From NCBI RefSeq assembly GCF_019931575.1, contig NZ_CP082923.1:434001-498000 (forward strand): a stretch of DNA of 64,000 nt, given 5' to 3'. Position numbers and translations under genes: made by a program. Below are positions 45,503 to 55,526 of this stretch, in pieces. Position 1 is the stretch's first letter. Each line of letters starts with the position of its first letter. The notes under the pieces are model-generated. The model did not search any database and was not told the DNA's origin. It worked only from the letters and a program-made list of their open reading frames with translations. This stretch comes from Caulobacter segnis (GTDB lineage Bacteria > Pseudomonadota > Alphaproteobacteria > Caulobacterales > Caulobacteraceae).

Positions 45503-45814
45503 TTACGCGCCGCCCGGGAAGCGGAACGGAACTTTCACGGTGCCGGTCTTGGCGCCCATCGGCAGCTTTTCGGCGATGCACATGGCGGCCTTGTCGAAGC
45601 CCTTGCCCGCGGCGCTGTTGTCCACGACCTTGCAGTCCGACAGCTTGCCGTCGGCGGCGTTGCACTCGAGCATCACCTGGGCGGCGTCGCGGGTGTTCGC
45701 GAACTGCTGCAGGCAACGACCCATCTGATCTTCGAAACCGCCAGCGGCCGTAGCGGCCTGGGCGACGAAAAAGCTGCCGGCGATTCCAGCGGCAATAGCG
45801 ATCGGATATTTCAT
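45503..45814 (-). CDS. Small secreted TonB-C-terminal-like protein
   Basis: A 103-residue protein with a signal peptide ([10 protein letters not shown], cleaved near A-T-A-A). The rest resembles a lone TonB C-terminal domain: [14 protein letters not shown], then a G-K-G-F-D-K-A-A helix and T-V-K-V-P-F-R-F. It has four cysteines (34, 51, 61, 79) in the mature part. No membrane anchor or proline spacer is present, so it cannot act as a classical TonB. It sits between two chemoreceptor genes on the opposite strand. Confidence 0.7.
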   Translation of the reverse strand: MKYPIAIAAGIAGSFFVAQAATAAGGFEDQMGRCLQQFANTRDAAQVMLECNAADGKLSDCKVVDNSAAGKGFDKAAMCIAEKLPMGAKTGTVKVPFRFPGGA

Positions 45815-45877
45815 CCCGCTGCTCCTAGTAAAAAAGTCTCGTCCAGTGGACGACGCGCCAACCGGACGCAGCGACAA

Positions 45878-46159
45878 ATTCGCAGGTGCAAGTTAAGAGA
45901 TTCTGAGTCTGGAAAGAATATTCGGGATTTACTTCCAGGTAACCCTACTCGAATTGTAACGAAACTATCTCAATCGAGCCCCGTCTTTATAGAATCAGCG
46001 CCTGGCCGCCTGCGACGAAACGACTTCCCAGGTACGATTTCTGCTTATTATGTCGAATTGGCTTTAACCAAGTCAGAGTCTGTTAGGACTCTATCGGGAT
46101 TATCCCTCTTCAGTTTGGCGGTCCGTGGGCACGGCGCGCCGGTTGGAGGGGACCTCGCG
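45878..46159. promoter_or_regulatory. AT-rich upstream region of mcpA
   Basis: This 282-base gap is markedly AT-richer than its surroundings and holds the mcpA promoter. It contains TTAACC half-sites but no complete TTAA-N7-TTAA box. I cannot place -35/-10 elements with confidence. Confidence 0.4.
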
Positions 46160-48133
46160 ATGAAACGGATTCGTCTCGTCGATTTGCCATTGATCATCAA
46201 GATCGGCTTCGCGCCGGCCTTCGCATTGCTGATGCTGGCCTTGATGGCAGGTGGCGCAATCGTCGTTCAGAAGAGCCAGTCGGCTGCTCTGAAACAGGTC
46301 GTTGAAAGCGACATGCGCCAGAACATGGAGATCCAGAAGATCTCCAAGCGCATCTCGAACATCAACGGCGAACTCTACACGGTGCTGACCCACAAGGCCG
46401 GCAACATCGACTTGGCCGGGAACGACGCCCGCATGTCGGCGATCCTGAAAGAGACCGACTCGGTGAAGAAGGACCTGGCCGCGCTCAAGGCCAAGCTGCC
46501 TGCCGCCGAACAGCCGAAGATCGCCGAGCTGATCAAGTCGCTCGACGAATGCCGCAGCGCCATCGACACGGTGAGCGGCATGATCGGCGTCGACTTCGGC
46601 ATGGCCGTCGGCTTCATCGCGCCGTTCGAGGAACAGTACGCGAAGATGACCGGCCTGCTGGACCAGGTCGTCGCCGCCGCCAACAAGCGGATCGAGACCG
46701 AGACCACCAAGCGTCAGGCCGAAGCCACCGCCGCGATGAGCATCACCATCGTGCTGTCGCTGATCACGCTCGGCGCCGTCGCCGGCCTGGCCTGGTTCAC
46801 GGTCATGACGACCCGCAAGTCGATCAACGACATCGCCGGCGCCACCGACAAGCTGTCGAAGGGCGACAACACCATCGACCTGGAGAAGATGACGCGCGGC
46901 GACGAGCTGGGCGCCATCGTCTCGGCCCTGAAGGTGTTCCGCGACAACCAGCTGCACCTGGATACGCTGCGCGCCGAGCAAGAGAAGACGGCCGCGCTCA
47001 CGGCCGATGAACGCCGCGCCAAGGAGGCCGCCGCCGCCGCCGCCGCCCAGGAAGCCTCGACCGTCGTCGGCAACCTGGCCGAAGGCCTGGAGAAGCTGGC
47101 CTCGGGCGACCTGACCTTCCGCGTGACCGCCGACTTCCCCGGCGACTATCGCAAGCTGAAGGACGACTTCAACGCCGCCATGGGCTCGCTGCAGGAGACG
47201 ATGAAGGTCATCGCCGCCTCGACGGACGGCCTGCGCACCGGCGCCGACGAAATCGCCCACGCCTCGGACGATCTGTCGCGCCGCACCGAACAACAGGCCG
47301 CCAGCCTGGAAGAGACCGCCGCCGCCCTGGACGAACTGACCGCCACCGTGCGCCGCACGGCCTCGGGCGCTCGCCAGGCCTCGGACGTGGTCTCGACGAC
47401 GCGTGGCGAAGCGACGCATAGCGGCCAGGTCGTTCATCAGGCAGTGTCGGCCATGGGCGAGATCGAGAACTCGTCCAAGCAGATCAGCCAGATTATCGGC
47501 GTGATCGACGAGATCGCCTTCCAGACCAACCTCCTGGCCCTGAACGCCGGCGTCGAAGCCGCGCGGGCGGGTGAAGCGGGCCGCGGCTTCGCGGTCGTCG
47601 CCCAGGAAGTCCGTGCTCTGGCCCAACGCTCGGCCGAAGCGGCCAAGGAGATCAAGGCCCTGATCTCCAGCTCGACCCAGCAGGTCAGCCAAGGCGTCAG
47701 CCTGGTCGGCCAGACGGGCGAGGCGCTGCAACGGATCGTGGCGAAGGTCGGCGAGATCGACGCCCTGGTCACCGAGATCGCGGCCTCGGCCGCGGAGCAG
47801 GCGACTGGTCTGAACGAAGTGAACACCGCCGTGAACCAGATGGATCAGGTCACGCAGCAGAACGCCGCCATGGTCGAGGAATCGACCGCCGCGACGCACT
47901 CGCTGAAGGGCGAAACCGCCGAACTGGTCCGCCTCATGGCCCGCTTCCAAGTCGGGTCGGGTTCTTCGTCCTACAGCCGGCCGGCCGTCGCCGACCCGGT
48001 TCAACACGCCCCGGCGCGCAACCCGGTGGCCGAGCAGCAGGCTCGTCTGAACACCTTCGCCCGTCCGGGCCGGAGCAGTGGTTCGGCGGCCGTCGCCCAG
48101 GCCCCCGCGACGGAAGGTTGGGAGGAGTTCTAA
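46160..48133 (+). CDS. mcpA: Methyl-accepting chemotaxis protein McpA
   Basis: A 657-residue inner-membrane chemoreceptor, the length of Caulobacter McpA. An N-terminal helix (about 13-35), a periplasmic four-helix domain (35-190) and a second helix (192-212) precede HAMP and an extended signalling domain. The tip is [13 protein letters not shown], and the end is E-G-W-E-E-F, a CheR/CheB-tether pentapeptide that in Caulobacter is also near the McpA proteolysis signal. The frame stays open far upstream, but the ATG M-K-R-I-R-L-V with GGAGGGGA is the right start. It heads the che operon. Confidence 0.95.
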   Translation: MKRIRLVDLPLIIKIGFAPAFALLMLALMAGGAIVVQKSQSAALKQVVESDMRQNMEIQKISKRISNINGELYTVLTHKAGNIDLAGNDARMSAILKETDSVKKDLAALKAKLPAAEQPKIAELIKSLDECRSAIDTVSGMIGVDFGMAVGFIAPFEEQYAKMTGLLDQVVAAANKRIETETTKRQAEATAAMSITIVLSLITLGAVAGLAWFTVMTTRKSINDIAGATDKLSKGDNTIDLEKMTRGDELGAIVSALKVFRDNQLHLDTLRAEQEKTAALTADERRAKEAAAAAAAQEASTVVGNLAEGLEKLASGDLTFRVTADFPGDYRKLKDDFNAAMGSLQETMKVIAASTDGLRTGADEIAHASDDLSRRTEQQAASLEETAAALDELTATVRRTASGARQASDVVSTTRGEATHSGQVVHQAVSAMGEIENSSKQISQIIGVIDEIAFQTNLLALNAGVEAARAGEAGRGFAVVAQEVRALAQRSAEAAKEIKALISSSTQQVSQGVSLVGQTGEALQRIVAKVGEIDALVTEIAASAAEQATGLNEVNTAVNQMDQVTQQNAAMVEESTAATHSLKGETAELVRLMARFQVGSGSSSYSRPAVADPVQHAPARNPVAEQQARLNTFARPGRSSGSAAVAQAPATEGWEEF

Positions 48134-48421
48134 ATGGCCGCTGCGATCGCGCTGCCCGAAACCCTGGATCTGAAGGCCGCGGCCCCTCTCAAGGCCGCCC
48201 TTCTGGAACGTCGCGGCGCGGCGATCACGGTGGAAGCCGACCAGGTCCGTCGTCTTGGGGGTCTATGCCTGCAGGTTCTGCTGGCCGCCCGCAAGGCCTG
48301 GGACCTGGACGGCCAGCCCTTCTCCATCAAGGGGCCTTCCGAGGCCTTCGTCGAAACCACCCGTCTGTTCGGCGCCGAAAGGGCGCTCCTTTCGGCGGAA
48401 TTCCAAGGAGCTGAATCGTGA
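48134..48421 (+). CDS. STAS-domain chemotaxis-operon protein
   Basis: A 95-residue STAS protein starting on the base after the mcpA stop. It has the beta strand I-A-L-P-E-T-L-D-L and the helix-turn segment V-R-R-L-G-G-L-C-L-Q-V-L-L-A. The serine that anti-sigma antagonists phosphorylate is replaced by glycine there, so any role is not by that phosphorylation. It is at the position where Caulobacter genomes have the gene called cheX; the name is not certain, so no symbol is given. Its stop overlaps the next start as GTGA. Confidence 0.78.
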   Translation: MAAAIALPETLDLKAAAPLKAALLERRGAAITVEADQVRRLGGLCLQVLLAARKAWDLDGQPFSIKGPSEAFVETTRLFGAERALLSAEFQGAES

Positions 48422-48783
48422 CGCGTACGATTCTCACGGTCGATGATTCCCGGACGATGCGCGACATGCTGCGCATGGCCCTCGCCGGAGCCGGCTTCAA
48501 CGTGGTTGAGGCGGTCGATGGCGAGCATGGTCTCGAAGTCCTGTCGGCCCATCGCCCGGATGTGATCATCACCGACATCAACATGCCCAAGCTGGACGGC
48601 TTCGGCTTCATCGAGGCGGTGCGTGTCGACGACGACTATCGCGCCATCCCGATCCTGGTGCTGACCACGGAAAGCGACCCGGCCAAGAAGCAGCGGGCTC
48701 GTGAAGCCGGCGCCACGGGCTGGATCGTCAAGCCGTTCAACCCGGAAAAGCTGGTCGACGCCATTCGGCGCGTGGCCGCCTAA
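48418..48783 (+). CDS. cheY: Chemotaxis response regulator CheY (first copy)
   Basis: A 121-residue receiver domain with Asp9, Asp10, phosphoacceptor Asp53, Thr83/84 and Lys105. It receives phosphate from CheA and should control the flagellar motor. It starts at GTG overlapping the STAS stop; 81 bases separate it from cheA. Confidence 0.93.
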   Translation: MTRTILTVDDSRTMRDMLRMALAGAGFNVVEAVDGEHGLEVLSAHRPDVIITDINMPKLDGFGFIEAVRVDDDYRAIPILVLTTESDPAKKQRAREAGATGWIVKPFNPEKLVDAIRRVAA

Positions 48784-48864
48784 ATCCGGGGCCTGATCCA
48801 GGCCAAGGACTTAGTACCCCGTTTTTGAGTACCCGTTGCTAGACGCGAATTAGGACTTACGGGA

Positions 48865-51186
48865 ATGGACGAGCTAGAGGCCATCAAGGTCACCTTCTTC
48901 CAGGAATGCGAGGAGCTTCTCGCCGACCTCGAGGGCGGTCTCCTGGCTATGGAGGAAGGGGCCGGCGACCTAGAGACGGTCAACGCCGTGTTCCGGGCCG
49001 TCCACTCCATCAAGGGGGGCGCCGGCGCCTTCGGCCTAGAGCCGCTGGTGCGTTTCGCCCACGTCTTCGAGACCCTGCTGGACGCCGTGCGCTCGGGCTC
49101 CGTGCCGAACACGGTCGAGCTGGCCGCCGTCCTGCTGCGCGCTTCCGACATCCTGGCCGACCACGTCAGCGCCGCGCGCGGCCTGGGCGACGTCGACATG
49201 GGGGCCTCGGCCGCCATGGCCGCCGAGCTGGAAGCCTGGACCGATCCGAACGCGGCCCCGGCACCGGCCGCCGCCGCGCCGGCCGTCGTCGAGGACGCCG
49301 CGCCCGCGCCGGTCGCCGCCGCTGACGACGACGCCATGGGCGACGACGACCTCGGCTTCGTGTTCGTGCCGCAAACCATCACCGTCGAGGCGCAGGCCGC
49401 CGACGCCGATCTGGTCCCCTCCAACGTCTGGACGGTGTCGATCCGTCCGAAGTCGGACCTGTACCGCAAGGCCAACGAGACGGCGCTGCTGCTGCGCGAG
49501 CTCAGCCGCCTGGGCCCGATCAAGGCGACCCTGGACGACAGCGCCCTGCCGGCGCTGGAAGACCTGGATCCGGAAGCCGCCTTCGTCACCTGGAGCGTGC
49601 GCCTGGAAACCGACGAGGACGAGGCCGCGATCCGCGAGGTCTTCGAATTCGTCGATGGCGACTGCGACCTGGACATCACCCGCGGCGAAGGCAAGGTCGA
49701 GGACGCCATGGCCTCGCTGCTGAGCGTCGCCGAGGCCGCGCCCGAACCGGTCGCTCCCGAGCCCGTCGCCGAAGTCGTCGAGCCCGCCCCGGCTCCGCCC
49801 CCGGCGCCCGAGCCGATCGAAGTTTCCGCCGCCCCCCAAGTGTCTTTGGCGCCTGTCGCCGAGGCCGCGCCCGTCGCCCCGACCCCCGCGCCGGTCGTCG
49901 AGGCCGCCAAGCCCGCCGCGCCGGCCGCAGCGACCCCGAAGGCCACCCCGGTCGAAGTCCCGGGTCCCGGCCAGTCGGTCATCCGCGTCGATCCCGAGCG
50001 CATCGACCGCCTGATCGACCTGGTCGGCGAGCTGGTCATCAACCAGGCCATGCTGGCGCAGCGCGTCGGCGAATACGGCATCGCCCCGTCCTCCAACCTG
50101 GCCATGGGTCTCGACGAGCTGGAACAGCTGACGCGCGAGATCCAGGACAGCGTCATGGCCATCCGCGCCCAGCCGGTGAAGTCGGTGTTCCAGCGCATGC
50201 CGCGCCTGGTCCGCGAGGTCGCCAACATGACGGGCAAGCAGGCCCGCCTGGTGATGGACGGCGAGAACACCGAGGTCGACAAGACGGTCATCGAGCGTCT
50301 GTCCGACCCGATCACCCACATGCTGCGCAACGCCATCGACCACGGGCTGGAAAGCCCCGAGGAGCGCAAGGCGGCCGGCAAGAATCCCGAAGGCGTCGTG
50401 CGCCTGGCCGCCCTGCACCGCAGCGGCCGGATCGTCATCGAGGTCTCGGACGACGGCAAGGGCATCAACCGCGAGCGGGTCTTCTCGATCGCGGTCAAGA
50501 AGGGCCTGATCGCGCCCGACCTGACCCTGACCGACGAAGAGATCGACAACCTGATCTTCCTCCCGGGCTTCTCGACCGCCGACAAGATCTCGGACGTGTC
50601 GGGCCGCGGCGTCGGCATGGACGTGGTCAAGCGCTCGGTCCAGGCCCTGGGCGGCCGCATCTCGATCGCCTCGCGTCCGGGCCAAGGCTCGACCTTCACC
50701 CTCAGCCTGCCGCTGACCCTGGCCGTCCTGGACGGCATGGTGGTCGACGTCGCCGGCGAGACCCTGGTCGTGCCGCTGGCCGCCATCGTCGAGAGCCTGC
50801 GTCCGAAGCCGGAAGAAGTTCGCCCGCTGGGCCCGGTCGGCTCTGTGCTGGCCGTCCGCGACAGCTTCGTGCCGCTGATCGACGTCGGCCTGACCCTGGG
50901 CTATCGCGACGAGAGCCCGCACCCGACCGACGGCGTCGTGCTGCTGGTCGAGGGCGAGGACGGCTCGCGCGCCGCCCTGGTGGCCGACGCCATCCACGGT
51001 CAGCGCCAGGTCGTCATCAAGTCGCTGGAGCAGAACTACCAGCAGGTCGAGGGCGTCGCCGCCGCGACCATCCTGGGCGACGGCCGCGTCGCGCTGATCC
51101 TCGACGTCGACGCCACGATCGCCATGCGGCGCCGCGAAGGCGGCGCGCCCCGTCCCACCGAACCTACTCTCATCGCCGCGGAGTAA
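48865..51186 (+). CDS. cheA: Chemotaxis histidine kinase CheA
   Basis: A 773-residue kinase. P1 has the phosphorylated His47 in V-H-S-I-K-G-G-A-G. A P2-like region lies near 165-290, and an Ala/Pro linker runs about 290-370. P3 dimerisation precedes the HATPase with the N box H-M-L-R-N-A-I-D-H-G-L near 483, and a CheW-like P5 domain completes the protein. It phosphorylates the CheYs and CheB under control of the receptors and CheW. The linkers are longer and richer in Ala/Pro than in the enteric enzyme (about 650 residues). Confidence 0.97.
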   Translation: MDELEAIKVTFFQECEELLADLEGGLLAMEEGAGDLETVNAVFRAVHSIKGGAGAFGLEPLVRFAHVFETLLDAVRSGSVPNTVELAAVLLRASDILADHVSAARGLGDVDMGASAAMAAELEAWTDPNAAPAPAAAAPAVVEDAAPAPVAAADDDAMGDDDLGFVFVPQTITVEAQAADADLVPSNVWTVSIRPKSDLYRKANETALLLRELSRLGPIKATLDDSALPALEDLDPEAAFVTWSVRLETDEDEAAIREVFEFVDGDCDLDITRGEGKVEDAMASLLSVAEAAPEPVAPEPVAEVVEPAPAPPPAPEPIEVSAAPQVSLAPVAEAAPVAPTPAPVVEAAKPAAPAAATPKATPVEVPGPGQSVIRVDPERIDRLIDLVGELVINQAMLAQRVGEYGIAPSSNLAMGLDELEQLTREIQDSVMAIRAQPVKSVFQRMPRLVREVANMTGKQARLVMDGENTEVDKTVIERLSDPITHMLRNAIDHGLESPEERKAAGKNPEGVVRLAALHRSGRIVIEVSDDGKGINRERVFSIAVKKGLIAPDLTLTDEEIDNLIFLPGFSTADKISDVSGRGVGMDVVKRSVQALGGRISIASRPGQGSTFTLSLPLTLAVLDGMVVDVAGETLVVPLAAIVESLRPKPEEVRPLGPVGSVLAVRDSFVPLIDVGLTLGYRDESPHPTDGVVLLVEGEDGSRAALVADAIHGQRQVVIKSLEQNYQQVEGVAAATILGDGRVALILDVDATIAMRRREGGAPRPTEPTLIAAE

Positions 51187-51189
51187 GTC

Positions 51190-51657
51190 ATGACCGACCA
51201 TGCCACCGCCATCGGCGCTGATCGCCGCGAATTGATATCCTTCCGCGTGGGCGAGCAGGAGTACTGCGTCGACATCATGGCCGTCCGCGAGATCCGCGGC
51301 TGGAGCCCGGCGACGACGCTTCCGCAATCGCCCGGCTTCATGCGCGGCGTCATCAACCTGCGTGGCGCGGTGCTGCCGATCATGGACCTGGCCTGCCGCC
51401 TGGGCATGCCGATCATCGAGCCGACCGTCCGCAGCGTCTTCATCGTGGTCAAGGCGGGCGACCGCACGGTCGGCCTGCTGGTCGATGCGGTCTCGGACAT
51501 CCTGTCGATCAACGACGACATGGTGCAGCCGACCCCGGACATGGCTTGCGACACCGTGCGCAATTTCGTGCGCGGCATCATTTCGATCGAGGGCCGGATG
51601 ATCAGCGAGATCTCGCTGGACCGCATCCTGCCCGAACGGGAGGCGATGGCCGCCTAA
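51190..51657 (+). CDS. cheW: Chemotaxis coupling protein CheW
   Basis: A 155-residue single-domain CheW linking receptors to CheA. It has [27 protein letters not shown] and V-L-P-I-M-D-L. Its stop overlaps the cheR start (TAATG), so the two are coupled. Confidence 0.96.
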   Translation: MTDHATAIGADRRELISFRVGEQEYCVDIMAVREIRGWSPATTLPQSPGFMRGVINLRGAVLPIMDLACRLGMPIIEPTVRSVFIVVKAGDRTVGLLVDAVSDILSINDDMVQPTPDMACDTVRNFVRGIISIEGRMISEISLDRILPEREAMAA

Positions 51658-52538
51658 TGACGACCGCTTCCGCCTCTTCCGTGGAACGCCGCGAAGCCAT
51701 CGTCGATGGCGAGTTCGCGTTCACCAACCAGGACTTCAAGCGCATCGCCGCGCTGCTGTACGACCTGGCGGGCATCAGCCTGCCCGACAGCAAGGCGACG
51801 CTGGTCTATTCGCGCCTGGCCAAGCGCCTGCGCGCCCTGGGCCTGCGCTCCTTCACCGAGTACTGCGCCTTCGTCGCCAGCGACAAGGGCGGGGACGAGA
51901 GCCAGGAGATGCTGCGGGCCCTGACGACCAATGTCACCCGCTTCTTCCGCGAGCCGCACCACTTCGACGACCTGCGCGCCAACGTGCTGGAGCCAGTCGC
52001 CGACCAGGTGCGCGCCGGTCGCCGCCTGCGCCTGTGGTCCGCCGCCAGCTCGTCGGGCCAGGAACCCTATTCGATGGCCTTCACGGTGCTGTCGGTGTGG
52101 CCGAACGCCGCTGATCTGGACATCCGGATCCTGGGCACGGACATCGACACCAACGTGCTCGCGACCGGTCGGGCCGCCTCGTACGACGAGAGCCTTCTGG
52201 AGGGCATCCCTCCCGCCGCGCGCAACCAGTACTTCGAACGCGATCCCTCGGACCGCCGCGCCTTCCGCGTCTGCGAAGCCGCGCGCAGCCTGGTCGCGTT
52301 CCGGGAACTAAATCTCAATGGTCCGTCCTGGCCTATGAAGGGTCCGTTCGACGCCATCTTCTGCCGGAATGTCGTGATCTACTTTGACGAACCTACCCAA
52401 GAACGTGTCTGGAGCCGCTTCGCGCCGCTCGTCGCGCCGGGCGGTCGCCTGTATGTCGGCCACTCCGAGCGGGTGGGCGCGTCCGTCACCGCCTTCGAGA
52501 GCTGCGGCCTGACCGCCTACAGGAAGGTGGGCCGCTAA
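51657..52538 (+). CDS. cheR: Chemoreceptor methyltransferase CheR
   Basis: A 293-residue CheR. An N-terminal helical domain (about 20-90) precedes the SAM-binding domain with [23 protein letters not shown] and [11 protein letters not shown]. It methylates glutamates on the receptors and can dock on their xWxEF tails. The ATG overlaps the cheW stop, and its own stop overlaps the cheB start (TAATG). Confidence 0.96.
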   Translation: MTTASASSVERREAIVDGEFAFTNQDFKRIAALLYDLAGISLPDSKATLVYSRLAKRLRALGLRSFTEYCAFVASDKGGDESQEMLRALTTNVTRFFREPHHFDDLRANVLEPVADQVRAGRRLRLWSAASSSGQEPYSMAFTVLSVWPNAADLDIRILGTDIDTNVLATGRAASYDESLLEGIPPAARNQYFERDPSDRRAFRVCEAARSLVAFRELNLNGPSWPMKGPFDAIFCRNVVIYFDEPTQERVWSRFAPLVAPGGRLYVGHSERVGASVTAFESCGLTAYRKVGR

Positions 52539-53572
52539 TGCCGAAGATTCGCGTTCTTGTCGTCGACGACTCCGCCACCATGCGGAGCCTCATCTCGGCG
52601 GCCCTCAATCGTGACCCGGAGATCGAGGTGGTCGGCGGCGCCGGCGACCCGTTCGAAGCGCGGGGCATGATCAAGACCCTGAACCCCGACGTCGTCACGC
52701 TCGACATCGAGATGCCGAACATGAACGGCATCGAGTTCCTCGAGAAGATCATGCGCCTGCGGCCGATGCCCGTGGTCATGGTCTCGACCCTGACCCAGGC
52801 CGGCGCCGAGATGACGCTGCGGGCCCTGGAACTGGGCGCGGTGGACTGCGTGGGCAAGCCCGCGGACGCCACCGGCACCCAGGAAGCCCTGGCCGAGATC
52901 GTCGCCAAGGTGAAGATCGCGGCGCGCGCCTCGGTCCGCACCAACGCCGGCGCCGCGCCGAGCTCCGCGCCGACGCGCCGCAAGGACTTCATGCCCTCGG
53001 GCGACATCGTGGCGATCGGCTCGTCGACCGGCGGGGTGGAAGCCCTGCTGTCGATCCTGCAGCTGTTCCCCGAGACCTGCCCGCCGACCGTCATCACCCA
53101 GCACATGCCGGCCACCTTCACCGCCAGCTTCGCCGCGCGCCTCGATCGCGCCAGCGGGGCCAAGGTGCAGGAAGCCACGGACGGCGCCCTGCTGGAGCCC
53201 GGCAAGGTCTATGTCGCCCCCGGCGGCGCCACGCACCTGGAGGTCGTTCGCTCGGCCGGCCTGCGTTGCCGCCTGGTCCAGGGCGACCCGGTCAGCGGCC
53301 ACCGTCCGTCGGTGGACGTTCTGTTCAACTCGGTGGCTCAGGCCGTCGGCGACAAGGCGGTCGGGGCGATCCTGACCGGCATGGGCCGCGACGGAGCCCA
53401 GGGCCTTCTGGGCATGCGAAAGGCCGGCGCCAAGACGCTGGGCCAGGACGAGGCGAGCTGCGTCGTCTACGGCATGCCCCGGGCCGCTTTCGAACTTGGC
53501 GCGGTGGAGAAGCAGGTCTCCCTGTCCTCCATGGGCCAATCCATCCTCGATCTGGCCTCCGCGAGGCGATGA
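52538..53572 (+). CDS. cheB: Chemoreceptor methylesterase/response regulator CheB
   Basis: A 344-residue CheB. The receiver domain has Asp10, Asp11 and Asp56 and is joined by a linker to the methylesterase domain, with A-I-G-S-S-T-G-G (nucleophile serine), T-Q-H-M-P (histidine) and T-G-M-G-R-D-G-A (aspartate). Phosphorylation by CheA activates removal of methyl groups and thereby adaptation. Confidence 0.96.
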   Translation: MPKIRVLVVDDSATMRSLISAALNRDPEIEVVGGAGDPFEARGMIKTLNPDVVTLDIEMPNMNGIEFLEKIMRLRPMPVVMVSTLTQAGAEMTLRALELGAVDCVGKPADATGTQEALAEIVAKVKIAARASVRTNAGAAPSSAPTRRKDFMPSGDIVAIGSSTGGVEALLSILQLFPETCPPTVITQHMPATFTASFAARLDRASGAKVQEATDGALLEPGKVYVAPGGATHLEVVRSAGLRCRLVQGDPVSGHRPSVDVLFNSVAQAVGDKAVGAILTGMGRDGAQGLLGMRKAGAKTLGQDEASCVVYGMPRAAFELGAVEKQVSLSSMGQSILDLASARR

Positions 53573-53575
53573 ACC

Positions 53576-53965
53576 ATGCCGCAAGCTAGCTCCATCTCCG
53601 TTCTCGTGGTCGACGACCAGCTGACCATGCGGGCCCTGATCCGCAATGCGCTGCAGCAGATCGGCTTCAAGGACATCCGTGAGGCGCCCGATGGCGAGGA
53701 GGCTCTCAAGAACCTCCTGGCCAAGCCGGCCAATCTCGTCATCTCGGACTTCAACATGCCGAAGATGGATGGCCTGGCGCTGCTGCGAGCGGTCCGCTCG
53801 CACCCGCCGATCCGCCAGACCGCCTTCGTCATGCTGACGGGCCGCGCCGACCGCGAACTGGTCCAGCGCGCCGTGCAGTTCGGTGTCAACAACTACTGCG
53901 TCAAGCCCTTCACCGTGCAGGGCTTGAGGGAGAAGATCGAACAGGTGTTCGGGCAGCTGACATGA
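53576..53965 (+). CDS. Chemotaxis response regulator CheY (second copy)
   Basis: A 129-residue receiver with Asp13/14, phosphoacceptor Asp58, Thr88 and Lys110. The Y-C-V-K-P-F end of the active site is the classical CheY form, so this may be the main motor-binding CheY or a phosphate sink. Its stop overlaps the cheD start as ATGA. Confidence 0.93.
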   Translation: MPQASSISVLVVDDQLTMRALIRNALQQIGFKDIREAPDGEEALKNLLAKPANLVISDFNMPKMDGLALLRAVRSHPPIRQTAFVMLTGRADRELVQRAVQFGVNNYCVKPFTVQGLREKIEQVFGQLT

Positions 53966-54528
53966 CGCAATTCTCCCACACCGACGACCCGGAACGCGCG
54001 ATCAAGGTCCATGTCACGCAGGGCGAAAGCCATGTGACGACTGACCCGCAGGTGGTCATGACCACCGTGCTGGGCTCCTGCATCGCCGCGTGCATCCGCG
54101 ACCCGCAAGCGGGCGTGGGGGGCATGAACCACTTCCTGTTGCCGGAAGGCGACGGCCGCAGCGGCGGCGGCGACGCCGTGCGCTACGGCGCCTACGCGAT
54201 GGAACTGCTGATCAACGACCTGCTGAAGAAGGGCGCCCGCCGCGAGCGGCTGGAAGCCAAGATCTTCGGCGGCGCCAAGCTGTTCGACGGCCTCTCGGAC
54301 GTCGGCGCCAGCAACTCGGCCTTCGCCGAACGCTTCCTGCGCGACGAAGGCATTCCGATCGTCTCGTCCAGCACCGGCGGGGTCTCGGCCCGTCGCGTCG
54401 AGTTCTGGCCGACCTCGGGTCGCGTGCGCCAGCGCCTGGTGGCCGTGGACAACGCGCCGCAGGACGTCCGTCGTCCCGTGCCGCCCCCGATGCCCGCCGC
54501 CTCGAGCGGCGACGTGGATCTGTTCTGA
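53962..54528 (+). CDS. cheD: Chemoreceptor glutamine deamidase CheD
   Basis: A 188-residue CheD. L-G-S-C-I-A-A-C supplies the catalytic cysteine and M-N-H-F-L-L-P the histidine. It converts receptor glutamines to glutamates and can modulate CheC-type phosphatases; no CheC is in this operon. A proline-rich C-terminal tail follows the domain. Confidence 0.94.
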   Translation: MTQFSHTDDPERAIKVHVTQGESHVTTDPQVVMTTVLGSCIAACIRDPQAGVGGMNHFLLPEGDGRSGGGDAVRYGAYAMELLINDLLKKGARRERLEAKIFGGAKLFDGLSDVGASNSAFAERFLRDEGIPIVSSSTGGVSARRVEFWPTSGRVRQRLVAVDNAPQDVRRPVPPPMPAASSGDVDLF

Positions 54529-54533
54529 CACTC

Positions 54534-54917
54534 ATGACCGCTTCGCCGCTGCCGTCGTCGCCGATCGCCCCGCCCGAGGAACACCTCGCGGTCGGAGAGC
54601 TGTCGCGTCGCCTGGCGGCGGAGCTGGCCTCGGCCGCCGCCATCTGCCGGGATTGCGAACACCTGGCCGGCGATCTCGCCACGGGTGGCGCCACGCTGGA
54701 GAACCTCTCGCGCCTGCAGGCGCTGGACGAACTGAGCCAGCGGCTGCACGGCCTGTCCGAGGTGCTCGAGCGGATCGGCCACCACGCCTCCGGCGAGTGG
54801 AGCGTCTCGATCGCGCCCGTGCTGAGCGGCCTGGGCCTGGCCGACATGGCCAAGCGCCTGCGGGCCGAGGAACAAGCCGGCGCGAGCGCCGAAGCCGGCG
54901 AACTGGATTTCTTCTAG
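54534..54917 (+). CDS. cheU: CheU, chemotaxis-operon protein of unknown role
   Basis: A 127-residue mostly helical protein (residues 15-85 look like two long helices with heptad-like leucines). It ends in L-D-F-F. It has no enzyme motif. Its place between cheD and the third cheY matches the gene called cheU in Caulobacter, whose function is not settled. The start is M-T-A-S-P-L-P six bases after the cheD stop. Confidence 0.78.
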   Translation: MTASPLPSSPIAPPEEHLAVGELSRRLAAELASAAAICRDCEHLAGDLATGGATLENLSRLQALDELSQRLHGLSEVLERIGHHASGEWSVSIAPVLSGLGLADMAKRLRAEEQAGASAEAGELDFF

Positions 54918-54923
54918 GGGCAG

Positions 54924-55526
54924 ATGCCGGACGCCCTTCTCCCCTCGGCAAGGATCAATCTCGAACGAGCCACGGTGCTCGTGCTGGACGACAATGGTCC
55001 CTCGTTGGACATTTTGTCGCAGGTGGTTTCGGGGTTCGGCGTCAAGCAGCTGCTTCGCGCGGAGACGGTCGCGGACGCCCAGGTGCTCGTCCGCACCAAG
55101 ACCTTCGACCTGATCATCAGCGACGTGCAGATGCCGGTGACCGACGGCATCGAGTTCATCGAGTGGCTGCGCCGCGAGGGCGGCGAAACCAACCGCTACA
55201 TTCCAGTCATCCTAGTCACCGGCCATACCCGCGCCTCGCAGATCCGCAAGTTGCGCGACGCAGGCTCGAACTATGTCGTCGCCAAGCCGATCACGCCCAA
55301 GGTGCTCCTGGAGCGCATATTCTGGGTGGCCCGCGAGGAGCGGATGTTCATCGAGTGCGACACCTACATCGGGCCCGATCGACGCTTCAAGCATGAGGGG
55401 CCGCCGCCGGGAACGGACGGACGGCGCAAGGACGACCTCCCGGCGGAGGTGGGCGAAGCGCAGACGCCCAACATGTCGGATGACGAAATCGCCAACCTGA
55501 TGCGCCCAGCCAAGGTGCAGATATGA
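54924..55526 (+). CDS. CheY-like response regulator with C-terminal extension (third copy)
   Basis: A 200-residue protein. The receiver (about 15-135) has Asp22/23, phosphoacceptor Asp67, Thr99 and Lys121. A further 65 residues follow, rich in charged residues (G-P-D-R-R-F-K-H-E-G-P), with no known domain. It corresponds to the third CheY of Caulobacter chemotaxis operons. The stop overlaps the cheE start as ATGA. Confidence 0.88.
   Translation: MPDALLPSARINLERATVLVLDDNGPSLDILSQVVSGFGVKQLLRAETVADAQVLVRTKTFDLIISDVQMPVTDGIEFIEWLRREGGETNRYIPVILVTGHTRASQIRKLRDAGSNYVVAKPITPKVLLERIFWVAREERMFIECDTYIGPDRRFKHEGPPPGTDGRRKDDLPAEVGEAQTPNMSDDEIANLMRPAKVQI

Noticed and set aside
45419..46159. Upstream in-frame extension of mcpA
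   Set aside because: Extra 247 codons cross a convergent gene and an AT-rich promoter region; the ATG at 46160 has a good ribosome site and gives the known McpA length.
46100..48007. 635-codon open frame antisense to mcpA
   Set aside because: Gly/Arg/Asp-rich shadow of the third-codon GC bias; no motif.
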